From NCBI RefSeq assembly GCF_017743735.1, contig NZ_JAGHRO010000002.1, positions 682,001-746,000 of the forward strand: DNA of 64,000 bases. The letters run 5' to 3'. Of the stretch, positions 17,967 to 25,357 are shown one piece after another. The first letter of the stretch is position 1; the number at the start of each line of letters is the position of its first letter. The DNA is from Shimia sp. R9_2. Lineage in GTDB: Bacteria > Pseudomonadota > Alphaproteobacteria > Rhodobacterales > Rhodobacteraceae. The notes below the pieces were generated by a model. That model was given only the letters and a program-made list of their open reading frames with translations, had not been told where the DNA came from and searched no databases. The translations under genes and the position numbers were made by a program.

Positions 17967-18140
17967 AGCGCAGAAGCGCTTGCAAATATTCAATCTTTGG
18001 AAAGGAAAGGCGCGCAAGCAACCAAAACGCCTTTCCAAACTGCGGGGAGCGAGGGGTGTAAGTGCAGATTGAAACGGTCGTTGCACATGGTTGCTTGCTG
18101 AATTGAGCATATCGAACATGCCGCTTTATATGCAAGTGCA
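17967..18140. other. Structured non-coding region with interlocking inverted repeats (candidate RNA)
   Basis: The 548-base gap between the NDUFS4-like gene and uvrB has no credible gene. It contains AGCGC-agaa-GCGCT (17967-17980). Next comes TTTGGAAAGG (17996-18005) pairing with CCTTTCCAAA (18030-18039), which has an alternative register of GGAAAGGCG (18004-18012) with CGCCTTTCC (18028-18036). The loop of either form contains GCAAGCAACC (18014-18023), perfectly complementary to GGTTGCTTGC (18089-18098) outside it, so a pseudoknot can form. GTGCA (18062-18066)/TGCAC (18082-18086) lies in the connector. The rest of the gap is AT-rich, with AATTTT-gttct-AAAATT at 18169-18185. Strand, boundaries and function are unknown. 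Confidence 0.45.
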
Positions 18141-18376
18141 ACATATATTTAATTACGCAAAGTGCTGGAATTTTGTTCTAAAATTTCAAAAGCAAGCACA
18201 ACGACTTACTTAATGGAGCGCGCCAAATGCTTCCCCTAGGTCAATTTAAGCCAAATTGCTGCAGCGCCGAAACGGAAAACGCGCTGTTTTCTGCAAGCGC
18301 AAAACCTTCCCTCCTGTCACTTATTGTCAGCATTGCACTTCAACCACCCTTGAATTGCCATTTCGCCCTTGCATAA

Positions 18377-18391
18377 GAACAAAAAGAGACC
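18377..18391 (+). promoter_or_regulatory. Degenerate LexA (SOS) box upstream of uvrB
   Basis: GAAC, seven bases, then GACC differs by one base from the alphaproteobacterial LexA consensus GAAC-N7-GAAC. It lies 62 bases before the uvrB ATG, in a gene that is SOS-controlled in many bacteria. The same AGAACAAAAAGAG word occurs upstream of ruvC. Confidence 0.45.
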
Positions 18392-18452
18392 AACATCAGA
18401 GGCCAACGCGCCCGCGCGCGCAGAACGTTTGCCCAGCGCCTGGAAATTCACG

Positions 18453-20645
18453 ATGACCGATGCCGCCAATGCTCCGCTCTTAAATGGCCCTGATCCCAGC
18501 GCCCCCCGCCGCCCCAAGCTTGAGGGCGGCAAACGCATTGTGATGCATACGGAATTTGAGCCCGCAGGAGACCAGCCCACCGCCATTGCCGAACTCTCCG
18601 CAGGCGTGAATGACGGCGACCGCAATCAGGTGCTGCTTGGTGCCACCGGGACCGGCAAAACCTTCACCATGGCCAAGGTGATCGAGGAAACGCAGCGCCC
18701 CGCAATCATCCTTGCGCCCAACAAGACGCTGGCGGCGCAGCTTTATGGCGAGATGAAGGGGTTTTTCCCGGAAAACGCGGTCGAATATTTCGTCAGTTTC
18801 TATGACTACTACCAGCCGGAAGCCTATGTGCCGCGCAGCGATACCTTCATTGAGAAGGAAAGCCAGATCAACGAACAGATCGACCGGATGCGCCACTCCG
18901 CCACGCGGGCGCTGCTGGAGCGCGATGATGTGATCATCGTGGCCTCGGTCAGCTGCATCTACGGCATCGGCTCGGTTGAGACCTACTCCGCCATGACCCT
19001 CGATCTGAAGGCGGGTGGCGAATATGACCAACGCCAGGTGATCGCTGATCTGGTGGCCCAGCAATACCGCCGCAATGACGCCGCCTTCCAGCGCGGCTCT
19101 TTCCGGGTGCGGGGCGACAGCCTTGAGATCTTCCCGGCCCACCTGGAGGACCGCGCCTGGAAGCTCTCCTTCTTTGGGGAGGAGCTGGAAAGCATCACCG
19201 AGTTTGACCCGCTGACAGGCGAGAAAACCGACACATTTGAACAGATCCGCGTGTATGCGAACAGCCACTATGTGACGCCCAAGCCAACACTTAAACAAGC
19301 CATCGTGAACATCAAGAAAGAGCTACGCACGCGGCTTGACCAGCTGGTGGACGAGGGCAAACTACTTGAGGCGCAGCGGCTGGAGCAACGTACTAATTTC
19401 GATCTGGAGATGCTGGAGGCGCAGGGCTTCTGCAACGGCATCGAGAACTACTCACGCTATTTGACTGGCCGCGCGCCGGGGGAGCCGCCCCCCACCCTAT
19501 TTGAGTTCATCCCCGACAATGCCATTGTCTTTGCTGATGAAAGCCACGTGTCGGTGCCGCAGATCGGTGGCATGTACCGGGGCGACTACCGCCGTAAATT
19601 CACGCTGGCGGAACACGGCTTCCGTCTGCCGTCCTGTATGGACAATCGGCCGCTCAAGTTTGAGGAATGGGACGCGATGCGCCCGCAGTCGGTTTTTGTG
19701 TCGGCAACCCCTGCGGGCTGGGAGCTGGATCAATCCGGCGGTGTGTTCTCCGAACAGGTGATCCGCCCCACCGGCCTGCTCGATCCGGAGGTGGAAATCC
19801 GCCCTGTTGAGATGCAGGTGGACGATCTGCTGGATGAGATCCGAAAGGTCACAGCCGATGGGTTCCGCACGCTGGTGACCACGCTCACCAAACGTATGGC
19901 CGAAGACCTCACCGAATATCTGCACGAGCAGGGCATCAAGATCCGCTATATGCACAGCGACATCGACACGCTGGAACGCATTGAAATCCTGCGCGATTTG
20001 CGGCTTGGCGCCTTTGATGTGCTGGTCGGCATCAACCTGCTGCGTGAGGGGCTCGACATCCCGGAATGTGGTCTGGTGGCCATTCTGGATGCGGACAAAG
20101 AGGGCTTCCTGCGCTCGGAAACCTCACTGGTGCAGACCATCGGTCGCGCCGCGCGGAATGCTGAGGGCCGCGTGATCATGTATGCGGACCGTATGACCGG
20201 CTCCATGGAGCGCGCGATTGGCGAAACCAACCGCCGCCGCGCCAAACAGATCGCCTATAATGAAGAACACGGCATTACCCCTGCGACGGTGAAAAAGAAC
20301 GTCGAGGATGTGCTGGCCGGGCTCTATCAGGGCGACACGGATCAATCCCGCGTCACTGCCAAGATCGACAACCCGCTGCACGGCGGCAATCTGGAAACCG
20401 TGCTCAACGGGCTGCGTGATGACATGCGTAAAGCCGCCGAAAACCTGGAGTTCGAAGAGGCTGCGCGCCTGCGCGACGAGATCAAACGTCTGGAAGCCGT
20501 GGATCTGGCTGTGGCAGATGACCCCATGGCGCGCCAATACGCGATTAAGGCTGCTGAGGAAGAGGCGGTGAAGAGCAAGGGAAGGTCTACGGCAGGCCGT
20601 GCCGGGCAACGTGGCGGGAACGTGCGGATCAAGCGGGGGCGGTGA
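18453..20645 (+). CDS. uvrB: Excinuclease ABC subunit B (UvrB)
   Basis: A 730-residue damage-verification helicase of nucleotide excision repair. Walker A is GATGTGKT (residues 63-70); the beta-hairpin that clamps DNA follows ([11 protein letters not shown]), with helicase motifs [33 protein letters not shown] and QTIGRAARN; a C-terminal UVR domain ([19 protein letters not shown]) binds UvrA or UvrC. The ATG at 18453 is selected because it agrees with family N-termini; the frame extends to a TTG at 18369 through sequence without homology. The C-terminal tail is basic and glycine-rich. Regulation by LexA is possible from a nearby near-consensus site. Confidence 0.97.
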   Translation: MTDAANAPLLNGPDPSAPRRPKLEGGKRIVMHTEFEPAGDQPTAIAELSAGVNDGDRNQVLLGATGTGKTFTMAKVIEETQRPAIILAPNKTLAAQLYGEMKGFFPENAVEYFVSFYDYYQPEAYVPRSDTFIEKESQINEQIDRMRHSATRALLERDDVIIVASVSCIYGIGSVETYSAMTLDLKAGGEYDQRQVIADLVAQQYRRNDAAFQRGSFRVRGDSLEIFPAHLEDRAWKLSFFGEELESITEFDPLTGEKTDTFEQIRVYANSHYVTPKPTLKQAIVNIKKELRTRLDQLVDEGKLLEAQRLEQRTNFDLEMLEAQGFCNGIENYSRYLTGRAPGEPPPTLFEFIPDNAIVFADESHVSVPQIGGMYRGDYRRKFTLAEHGFRLPSCMDNRPLKFEEWDAMRPQSVFVSATPAGWELDQSGGVFSEQVIRPTGLLDPEVEIRPVEMQVDDLLDEIRKVTADGFRTLVTTLTKRMAEDLTEYLHEQGIKIRYMHSDIDTLERIEILRDLRLGAFDVLVGINLLREGLDIPECGLVAILDADKEGFLRSETSLVQTIGRAARNAEGRVIMYADRMTGSMERAIGETNRRRAKQIAYNEEHGITPATVKKNVEDVLAGLYQGDTDQSRVTAKIDNPLHGGNLETVLNGLRDDMRKAAENLEFEEAARLRDEIKRLEAVDLAVADDPMARQYAIKAAEEEAVKSKGRSTAGRAGQRGGNVRIKRGR

Positions 20646-20650
20646 CGTAG

Positions 20651-20744
20651 GGTGCGCAATCCTTGCGCACCGACGCACCCAGAACAAAGGGCCAGCGCCG
20701 GCCCATGGGGCCGGTCCGGCGCTGGCCCGGCGGCGCAAAGCGCC
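20651..20744. repeat. Cluster of GC-rich palindromes after uvrB
   Basis: Three stem-loops follow the uvrB stop: GGTGCGCAA-tcc-TTGCGCACC (20651-20671); a 13-bp perfect stem with arms 20689-20701 and 20716-20728 around a 14-base loop that itself contains CCATGG; and GGCGC-aaa-GCGCC (20732-20744) followed by TTGTTC, which may terminate uvrB. The GTAGGGTGCGCAA type resembles dispersed palindromic repeats known between genes of many proteobacteria. The remaining gap to 20892 holds no gene. Confidence 0.6.
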
Positions 20745-20892
20745 TTGTTCCGGGCTAAGCCAGAATGACTTTGTCGGCTCAGCAATTGTAATGAGGGCTT
20801 TGCCTGTTTGGCGGTGTGCGGTGGCATCTGTGCCCTGAGGCAGCACAAACCCGTGACTTGGCGCAAGTCACGCCAATCGCTACCCTTCCCCA

Positions 20893-21327
20893 ATGCGCAC
20901 CATTACCCCGCTCCTCCTCACCGCAATCGCCACTCCGGCCATCGCCTGGCAGGCCACATCCGGCGAGACCTGCACCCTTACGCATAACACCACCGACACC
21001 CACATCCACCTGACCTACGATCCCGACAAACCGCTCTACACACTGGCAATCACCCGCAAGTCCGATCCATGGCAGCAAGCCCCATGGTTCGCCATGCGCT
21101 TTCTCGGCCCCAACGAAATCACCATCTCGACGCCCAAACATGCGCTGTCTGACAACGACCAGACGCTCAATGTTGCTGACAGCGGATTTGGAAATGTACT
21201 CGACGGGTTGCAGTTCAACGACACAGCGGTGGCGTTCACTCAAGCGCAGACCGTTCCACTCTCGCTTGAAGGGGCGGGGCCGGAAGTGCAGAAATTTCGT
21301 GACTGCGCCGCCGCGCAACTCTCCTGA
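20893..21327 (+). CDS. Conserved exported protein of unknown function
   Basis: A 144-residue protein with an N-terminal signal peptide (MRTITPLLLTAIATPAIA). The mature part begins WQATSGETCTLTHNTTDTHIHLTYDP and ends with an Asp-Cys-Ala-Ala segment; its two cysteines (near residues 28 and 138) could form a disulfide in the periplasm. Small exported proteins of this type often follow uvrB in Roseobacter-group genomes and are sometimes misnamed excinuclease; there is no repair domain in it. No ribosome-binding site is clear. Function unknown. Confidence 0.7.
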   Translation: MRTITPLLLTAIATPAIAWQATSGETCTLTHNTTDTHIHLTYDPDKPLYTLAITRKSDPWQQAPWFAMRFLGPNEITISTPKHALSDNDQTLNVADSGFGNVLDGLQFNDTAVAFTQAQTVPLSLEGAGPEVQKFRDCAAAQLS

Positions 21328-21334
21328 ACCACCC

Positions 21335-21347
21335 GTTATCCGATAAC
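21335..21347. promoter_or_regulatory. Short perfect palindrome upstream of the lipoprotein gene
   Basis: GTTATC-c-GATAAC is a perfect inverted repeat 63 bases before the lipoprotein ATG and 8 bases after the preceding stop. It could be an operator; no regulator is evident. Confidence 0.3.
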
Positions 21348-21409
21348 ACCGTCGCGTTTTTGCCTGTCACAGCGCCCTAAGCCATGGCTCCGAAAAAACG
21401 GAGTCTCAC

Positions 21410-21793
21410 ATGCACGCAAAATGCGCCCTCGCCCTGCTCACCCTTTATGCACTTGCCGCCTGCGCCACGCCGCTCGAGCGCTGCCTCAACACCGCCAACA
21501 GCCGGGTGACGCAGCTGCAGAACGCCATCGCCACAGCCGAAGGCAATATCTCGCGCGGCTATGCCATCCACACCTATCAGGAGCCGGTTGTGGTGCCCAA
21601 AGACTGTCACGATGAGCACGGGCGCTGGTATCGTTGTGATGAAACGGAGTATCACACTGTCGAAGTGCCGGTGGACATCGACATTCGGGCGGAGCGGGAA
21701 AAGCGCGATGGCTTGCGCCGGGATCTGCGGGCTGCACGCACACAGGCCGCGCGGCAATCGGATCAGTGCTTTGCGGCCTATCCCGAGGGCTAA
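21410..21793 (+). CDS. Small predicted lipoprotein, unknown function
   Basis: A 127-residue protein with a lipobox: LTLYALAAC places a Cys at residue 18 directly after a hydrophobic stretch, so it is probably a lipoprotein. The mature part has PLERCLNTANSRVTQLQNAIATAE, a central Tyr-rich strand with paired cysteines (KDCHDEHGRWYRCDE), and a charged helix (DIRAEREKRDGLRRDLRAAR) likely to coil. CGGAG lies upstream of the ATG. No family was recognised; it is bounded downstream by a terminator. Confidence 0.72.
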   Translation: MHAKCALALLTLYALAACATPLERCLNTANSRVTQLQNAIATAEGNISRGYAIHTYQEPVVVPKDCHDEHGRWYRCDETEYHTVEVPVDIDIRAEREKRDGLRRDLRAARTQAARQSDQCFAAYPEG

Positions 21794-21800
21794 ACCAAAA

Positions 21801-21821
21801 ACGGGGGCGTATGGCCCCCGT
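21801..21821. terminator. Terminator between lipoprotein and zinc-ribbon genes
   Basis: ACGGGGGC (21801-21808) pairs perfectly with GCCCCCGT (21814-21821) over a five-base loop. The T tract is better on the minus strand (GTTTTTGG), so it probably terminates the convergent zinc-ribbon gene, and perhaps both. Confidence 0.75.
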
Positions 21822-21844
21822 TGTCATCCCTTCTGAGCGCAAGC

Positions 21845-22132
21845 TTAGAAATCAAAGATGTCATCCAGAAAGCTGCTCATCTTTTTCTTTTTGCGCGGTT
21901 TGCTGTGGTAATCGCGATCGTGCCCGCGGTCATAGTCGCGGCTCTCATAGCCACGGCCTTGTGGGGCCTGCTGCTGCGGCGGCGGTGGCGGGCTGTAGGC
22001 GCTTGCGCGTTCAATGATCTTGTCCAGCTCCCCGCGATCAAGCCACACGCCGCGACACTCGGGGCAATAGTCAATCTCCACACCGTTGCGATCTGCAATC
22101 ATCAGCGTCGCGCCATCAACCGGACATTTCAT
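21845..22132 (-). CDS. zf-TFIIB-domain zinc-ribbon protein
   Basis: A 95-residue cytoplasmic protein. The N-terminal 45 residues form a TFIIB-like zinc ribbon: CPVDGATL, then IDYCPECRGVWLDRGELDKI, giving the C-x2-C pairs expected, with the first pair as C-P-V-D form. A Pro-Gln run follows, then a basic, Tyr-Asp-Arg-rich stretch (YESRDYDRGHDRDY and KPRKKKK), and the end SSFLDDIFDF is acidic and aromatic. The start at 22132 has AGGAGGAG upstream. Members occur widely in proteobacteria; their function is unclear and nucleic-acid binding is only suspected. Confidence 0.83.
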   Translation of the reverse strand: MKCPVDGATLMIADRNGVEIDYCPECRGVWLDRGELDKIIERASAYSPPPPPQQQAPQGRGYESRDYDRGHDRDYHSKPRKKKKMSSFLDDIFDF

Positions 22133-22537
22133 CAAAGAACTCCTCCTATGTTTCCTGAGACAGAGATAGGCACGCACCGTTCAAATTTCATGAGCGCAGG
22201 CAAAGACATAGCGCCACACGCGCAAAATTTCGCGCAAATCCGACTGAAACGCTCAAATTCCAATTCCGACAAAACAAGTCAACTGTATGTTTTTAAACGA
22301 TTTTCTCTTGCGCCTCCCTGCGACTCACTCTAAATAAAAACTCAAGACATCAGCGAGCCAGATCGGCAACTCACGTACGAAGCGGGCGCTCCAGCAAGGC
22401 CCAGCCCAACGCCAGGTCCAGCCAGACAGCCAGCCACGCGCGTAGGCAGCAAAGATCAAGCCAGCGATACAATGCGGCGCAAGGGAAAATCCCCAGCGCC
22501 GCTTTTGTTTTGGGCCATAGGCTGGCAAAGTGCCGAC
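22133..22537. other. Gene-free gap of 405 bases
   Basis: AT-rich in 22200-22340, then more balanced. It should hold the promoters of the divergent zinc-ribbon and FMN-binding genes, but no convincing -35/-10 pair stood out. A minus-strand open frame at 22325-22573 is Trp-rich and resembles nothing known. No hairpin or tRNA was recognised. Confidence 0.5.
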
Positions 22538-23041
22538 ATGACTGAAAAATCTCCGATCCGCCCCACCGATCAAGATGCACGTGCCCTGGCACGCGCCTTG
22601 ATCTCAGAGGCTCGCTTTGCCGCACTGGCGGTGACAGATCCCGAGACAGGCGCACCCTCGGTCACGCGGATCGCCATCGCCACTGCACCTGATGCGGCGC
22701 CGCTCACTTTGATCTCCGACCTCTCCAGCCACACGGCAGCGTTGCGCGCTGATCCCCGCTGCGCCTTGCTTCTGGGCGAGCCTGCCGAGAAGGGCGATCC
22801 TCTTACCCATCCGCGCCTGACGGTTCATGCCAAGGCCTGTTTTGTGCCACGCGACAGTGAAGAGCACACAGCGCTGCGCAGCCATTATCTGGCGCAGCGG
22901 CCCAAGGCGAAACTCTATGTGGACTTTGGCGACTTCAGCTTTGTGCGGTTTGACGCCATAGGTGGCCTTCTGAACGGCGGATTTGGCAAGGCTTTCAAGC
23001 TGACACCGGCTGATATGTTGGCGCCATCAAGCCCAGCTTGA
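22538..23041 (+). CDS. HugZ/pyridoxamine oxidase-like FMN-binding protein
   Basis: A 167-residue split-barrel flavin-binding protein. RFAALAVTDPETGAPSVTRIAIA, ISDLSSHTAALRADPRCALLLGE and PRLTVHAKACFV correspond to the FMN-binding strands of the HugZ/PNPOx-like family, and the end YVDFGDFSFVRFDAIGGLLNGGFGKAF resembles the HugZ heme-binding tail region. Related proteins degrade or store heme, though many family members have no assigned role. The ATG at 22538 is chosen over the longer frame to 22472; the ribosome-binding site is weak. The VOC gene follows after 31 bases and may be co-transcribed. Confidence 0.82.
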   Translation: MTEKSPIRPTDQDARALARALISEARFAALAVTDPETGAPSVTRIAIATAPDAAPLTLISDLSSHTAALRADPRCALLLGEPAEKGDPLTHPRLTVHAKACFVPRDSEEHTALRSHYLAQRPKAKLYVDFGDFSFVRFDAIGGLLNGGFGKAFKLTPADMLAPSSPA

Positions 23042-23072
23042 CCCATGGCGTGCCCGCCCCTACCGTCGGGCT

Positions 23073-23471
23073 ATGCCCCTACATTCGCTTGATCACGCAA
23101 ACATCCGCACCGGCAACCTCAGCAGGATGGTCGCCTTTTACGAGGAAGTCTTGGGGATGAAAGCCGGCCCCAGACCGGATTTCGGTTTTCCCGGCGCGTG
23201 GATGTATTTGGGGGAGCAAGCGGTGGTGCATCTTGTGGAGGTGGAGGGCCGCCCGCAGACCGATGGTGATCTGGCGCTTGAGCATGCCGCGTTTGGGGCT
23301 ACGGGCATGGAGGCTTTTCTCGACCTGCTAAAATCCCGCAAGATCGACTATTACCTCGGCTTCCCGCCGGGCTTTCCGATTGTGCAGGTCAATCTGAATG
23401 ATCCAGACGGCAATCATCTGCATGTGGATTTTCACATTGATGAACTGCCGGAGAAACTGCGCCCGGCATAG
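23073..23471 (+). CDS. VOC-family (glyoxalase/bleomycin-resistance fold) protein
   Basis: A 132-residue single-domain VOC protein. LDHANIRTGNLSRMVAFYEEVLGM has the first metal-ligand His and the standard helix, HLVEVEG the second, and the C-terminal VQVNLNDPDGNHLHVDFH supplies further His and Glu-equivalent ligands. The family covers glyoxalases, dioxygenases and resistance proteins and the substrate cannot be read. It is close behind the FMN-binding gene and ends before a convergent gene. Confidence 0.8.
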   Translation: MPLHSLDHANIRTGNLSRMVAFYEEVLGMKAGPRPDFGFPGAWMYLGEQAVVHLVEVEGRPQTDGDLALEHAAFGATGMEAFLDLLKSRKIDYYLGFPPGFPIVQVNLNDPDGNHLHVDFHIDELPEKLRPA

Positions 23472-23512
23472 CCAGAGGCGCGCATTCGATAGGAGCCGCT
23501 ACTGCTCAGCCT

Positions 23513-24016
23513 TCACTGCATCAAAGCTTTGGACGCCAGAAGCACCTGAGCGATCGGCTCAAAGTAGCGCACTTCCAGTGATGACGCGCCCCGCATTGCG
23601 GCCACGGCCCGATCCACACCGTCGCCATAAAGCGCCTGCGCAACGGGCACCGAGTCAGCCGTGACCGCCTTGATGCGCCCGCCATTCACGCGGACCCGGC
23701 CGACATTCTTGTCAAGATGCTCGCGCACAAAGGCATAGAGCCCGCGATTTACACGGGTCAGGGCAACTTCGGCCTCCCAATACACGGAGGCATTGGCCAC
23801 CACCCGCACGGTCTGGCTGTAAGCTTGACGCAGACAGTCCACGCGATAGATCGGATCCAGGGTGGCACATTGCTCGGCGCCATAGGTGAAAGTGTCAACG
23901 GCCCGCTTGGTTTGATGCTCGGAGAATCCATTGTCCTCCTCCGCAAAAACAGCCCCCGCCAAAGCCAATACCGCAACCATCGCGGCTCCGCGCAACCATT
24001 TGACAGTCTTGATCAT
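23513..24016 (-). CDS. Exported protein of unknown function
   Basis: A 167-residue protein with a signal peptide (WLRGAAMVAVLALAGAVFA, cleavage before EED). The mature part has a pair of cysteines (EQCATLDPIYRVDCLRQAY), which could form a disulfide, then a helical region and KAVTADSVPVAQALYGDGVDRA. No family was recognised. Upstream, GGAGCCCCGGCAAA precedes the ATG. It is downstream of the universal stress gene by 17 bases, so the two are probably co-transcribed. Confidence 0.65.
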   Translation of the reverse strand: MIKTVKWLRGAAMVAVLALAGAVFAEEDNGFSEHQTKRAVDTFTYGAEQCATLDPIYRVDCLRQAYSQTVRVVANASVYWEAEVALTRVNRGLYAFVREHLDKNVGRVRVNGGRIKAVTADSVPVAQALYGDGVDRAVAAMRGASSLEVRYFEPIAQVLLASKALMQ

Positions 24017-24033
24017 TTTGCCGGGGCTCCTTG

Positions 24034-24441
24034 TTAACGGGTCACGTGAATCGCACAGGTGGCGTGGCGCACAACCTGCGCCGCAGTGCTGCCCAGTACA
24101 ATATCCTGAACCCCGGGTCTATGCGACGCAATGACGATGCAGTCCACATCTTCGTTTTTGGCCCAATTGACAATGGTTTTCCCTGCGGAACCTTCGGTTA
24201 CCACCCCGCGCGCATTGGGCATCTCTGCCCCCATCGCCTCAAGGCTGGCAACAATGGCGGCCTGCGCCTCTTCCTGAAAGCCCTTTGGCACATAGTTGAT
24301 CACATAGTTGGGCACATTGGCCATCACATGCAGCAACGTCACCTGACCATCCTCAGCAACCAAGCGGCGCGCCACCGCAATCGCCTCTTTCGGATCATGC
24401 GCATCATCAAAGGCCACGGGAACCAAGATATGCTGATACAT
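24034..24441 (-). CDS. Universal stress protein (UspA family)
   Basis: A 135-residue single-domain Usp. It begins MYQHILVPVAFDDAHD and ends with the nucleotide-binding signature ASHRPGVQDIVLGSTAAQVVRHA, that is G-x2-G-x9-G-S/T in the ATP-binding class. The start at 24441 has GGGAGAG at the right distance and fits the family N-terminus, while the frame extends to 24489 without homology. It lies between a small monooxygenase-fold gene and an exported protein gene on the same strand. Confidence 0.9.
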   Translation of the reverse strand: MYQHILVPVAFDDAHDPKEAIAVARRLVAEDGQVTLLHVMANVPNYVINYVPKGFQEEAQAAIVASLEAMGAEMPNARGVVTEGSAGKTIVNWAKNEDVDCIVIASHRPGVQDIVLGSTAAQVVRHATCAIHVTR

Positions 24442-24475
24442 GTGACTCTCCCAAGCCTTTGAAACCCAAACCAGA

Positions 24476-24802
24476 CTAGGCCCGATCAAAAGCCTCTACA
24501 ACATCATACATCACCGGCTCAAAACTGCGGCAGAGCTGATGGATACGCCGGTTTCGCTCCCGCATTTCCTCACTCCGCAGCATGGCCTGAAAATCCTCGC
24601 GGCGACGCCATTGAGAATAATTGGCGATCCGGGTCTGCGCATCATTCACGTGCAACCCCGCCGCGATAAAACCCGGCTGTTTTGAGATAAACTGATCATA
24701 AGCTTCGGTCAGCGCATCGAGCAGATCCTGACAGGTGCCGGGGGTCATCTCAAATGTCGTGATGACGGTTTGAAGGTCCGCCTCCTTGGTGATTTTGGGC
24801 AT
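24476..24802 (-). CDS. Antibiotic-biosynthesis-monooxygenase-fold (ABM) protein
   Basis: A 108-residue ferredoxin-like-fold protein. VITTFEMTPGTCQDLLDALTEAYDQF, QPGFIAAGLHV and ANYSQWRRREDFQAML match the ABM family, which includes quinol monooxygenases and heme-degrading enzymes, as well as many proteins with no assigned reaction. GGAAGGAGG precedes the ATG. It lies 34 bases upstream of the universal stress gene, with which it probably forms an operon. Confidence 0.78.
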   Translation of the reverse strand: MPKITKEADLQTVITTFEMTPGTCQDLLDALTEAYDQFISKQPGFIAAGLHVNDAQTRIANYSQWRRREDFQAMLRSEEMRERNRRIHQLCRSFEPVMYDVVEAFDRA

Positions 24803-25029
24803 AGTTCCTCCTTCCTTTTCCTCAGCTTAGCGCAGCCACGCCGCGATTGGCCAATGAATAAAGCCGCATCGGCACAGAGCCGCGCCTGTCGGGCTGCGCC
24901 ACGCAACCGCACCCACGCGCTTGTGATTGCAACAAACCCGCTTCTGGCCCATACTGGGCGCAAATACGGTCAGGCCAAATGACGGAGCAAAAGAATTTCC
25001 GCGGGCCCGAGCAGACACATGAGGCAGTA

Positions 25030-25350
25030 ATGACCCGAGCACTTTTTGGGCTGCTGATGGCAGCTTTTCTGATCCCGTCGATCCCACAGCAAGCGGACGC
25101 GCGCGTACTGAACCGCGCCTGTCAGCAATCAGAGCGTGACGCCGCCAACCGCAGCCTGTGCCGCTGCATTCAGAAAGTGGCGAACAAATCGCTGTCCCGC
25201 GCGGATCAGCGACTGGCCGCAAGCTTCATCAAAGAGCCCCATAAAGCGCAGGAAATCCGCCAGTCAGACAGCCGCAGCCATGAGATTTTCTGGAAGCGCT
25301 ACAAGGCCTTTGGCGAAGACGCCACGCGCAGCTGCAACCACCTGCGCTAA
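25030..25350 (+). CDS. Small exported Cys-containing protein, unknown function
   Basis: A 106-residue protein. The start at 25030 gives a signal peptide (MTRALFGLLMAAFLIPSIPQ, then QADARVL) with GAGG upstream; the frame is open to 24979 without improving the match. Mature residues contain four cysteines in RACQQSERDAANRSLCRCIQ and TRSCNHLR, suggesting two disulfides in the periplasm. Similar proteins are common in Roseobacter-group genomes and are sometimes labelled arginine transporter without evidence. Its stop lies eight bases from the convergent HisD-like stop. Confidence 0.68.
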   Translation: MTRALFGLLMAAFLIPSIPQQADARVLNRACQQSERDAANRSLCRCIQKVANKSLSRADQRLAASFIKEPHKAQEIRQSDSRSHEIFWKRYKAFGEDATRSCNHLR

Positions 25351-25357
25351 GGCGCGC

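Noticed and set aside
22325-22573. Trp-rich 82-codon minus-strand frame in a gene-free gap
   Set aside because: Overlaps the start of the FMN-binding gene, has no ribosome-binding site and resembles no known protein. Could still be a small membrane protein but is not supported.
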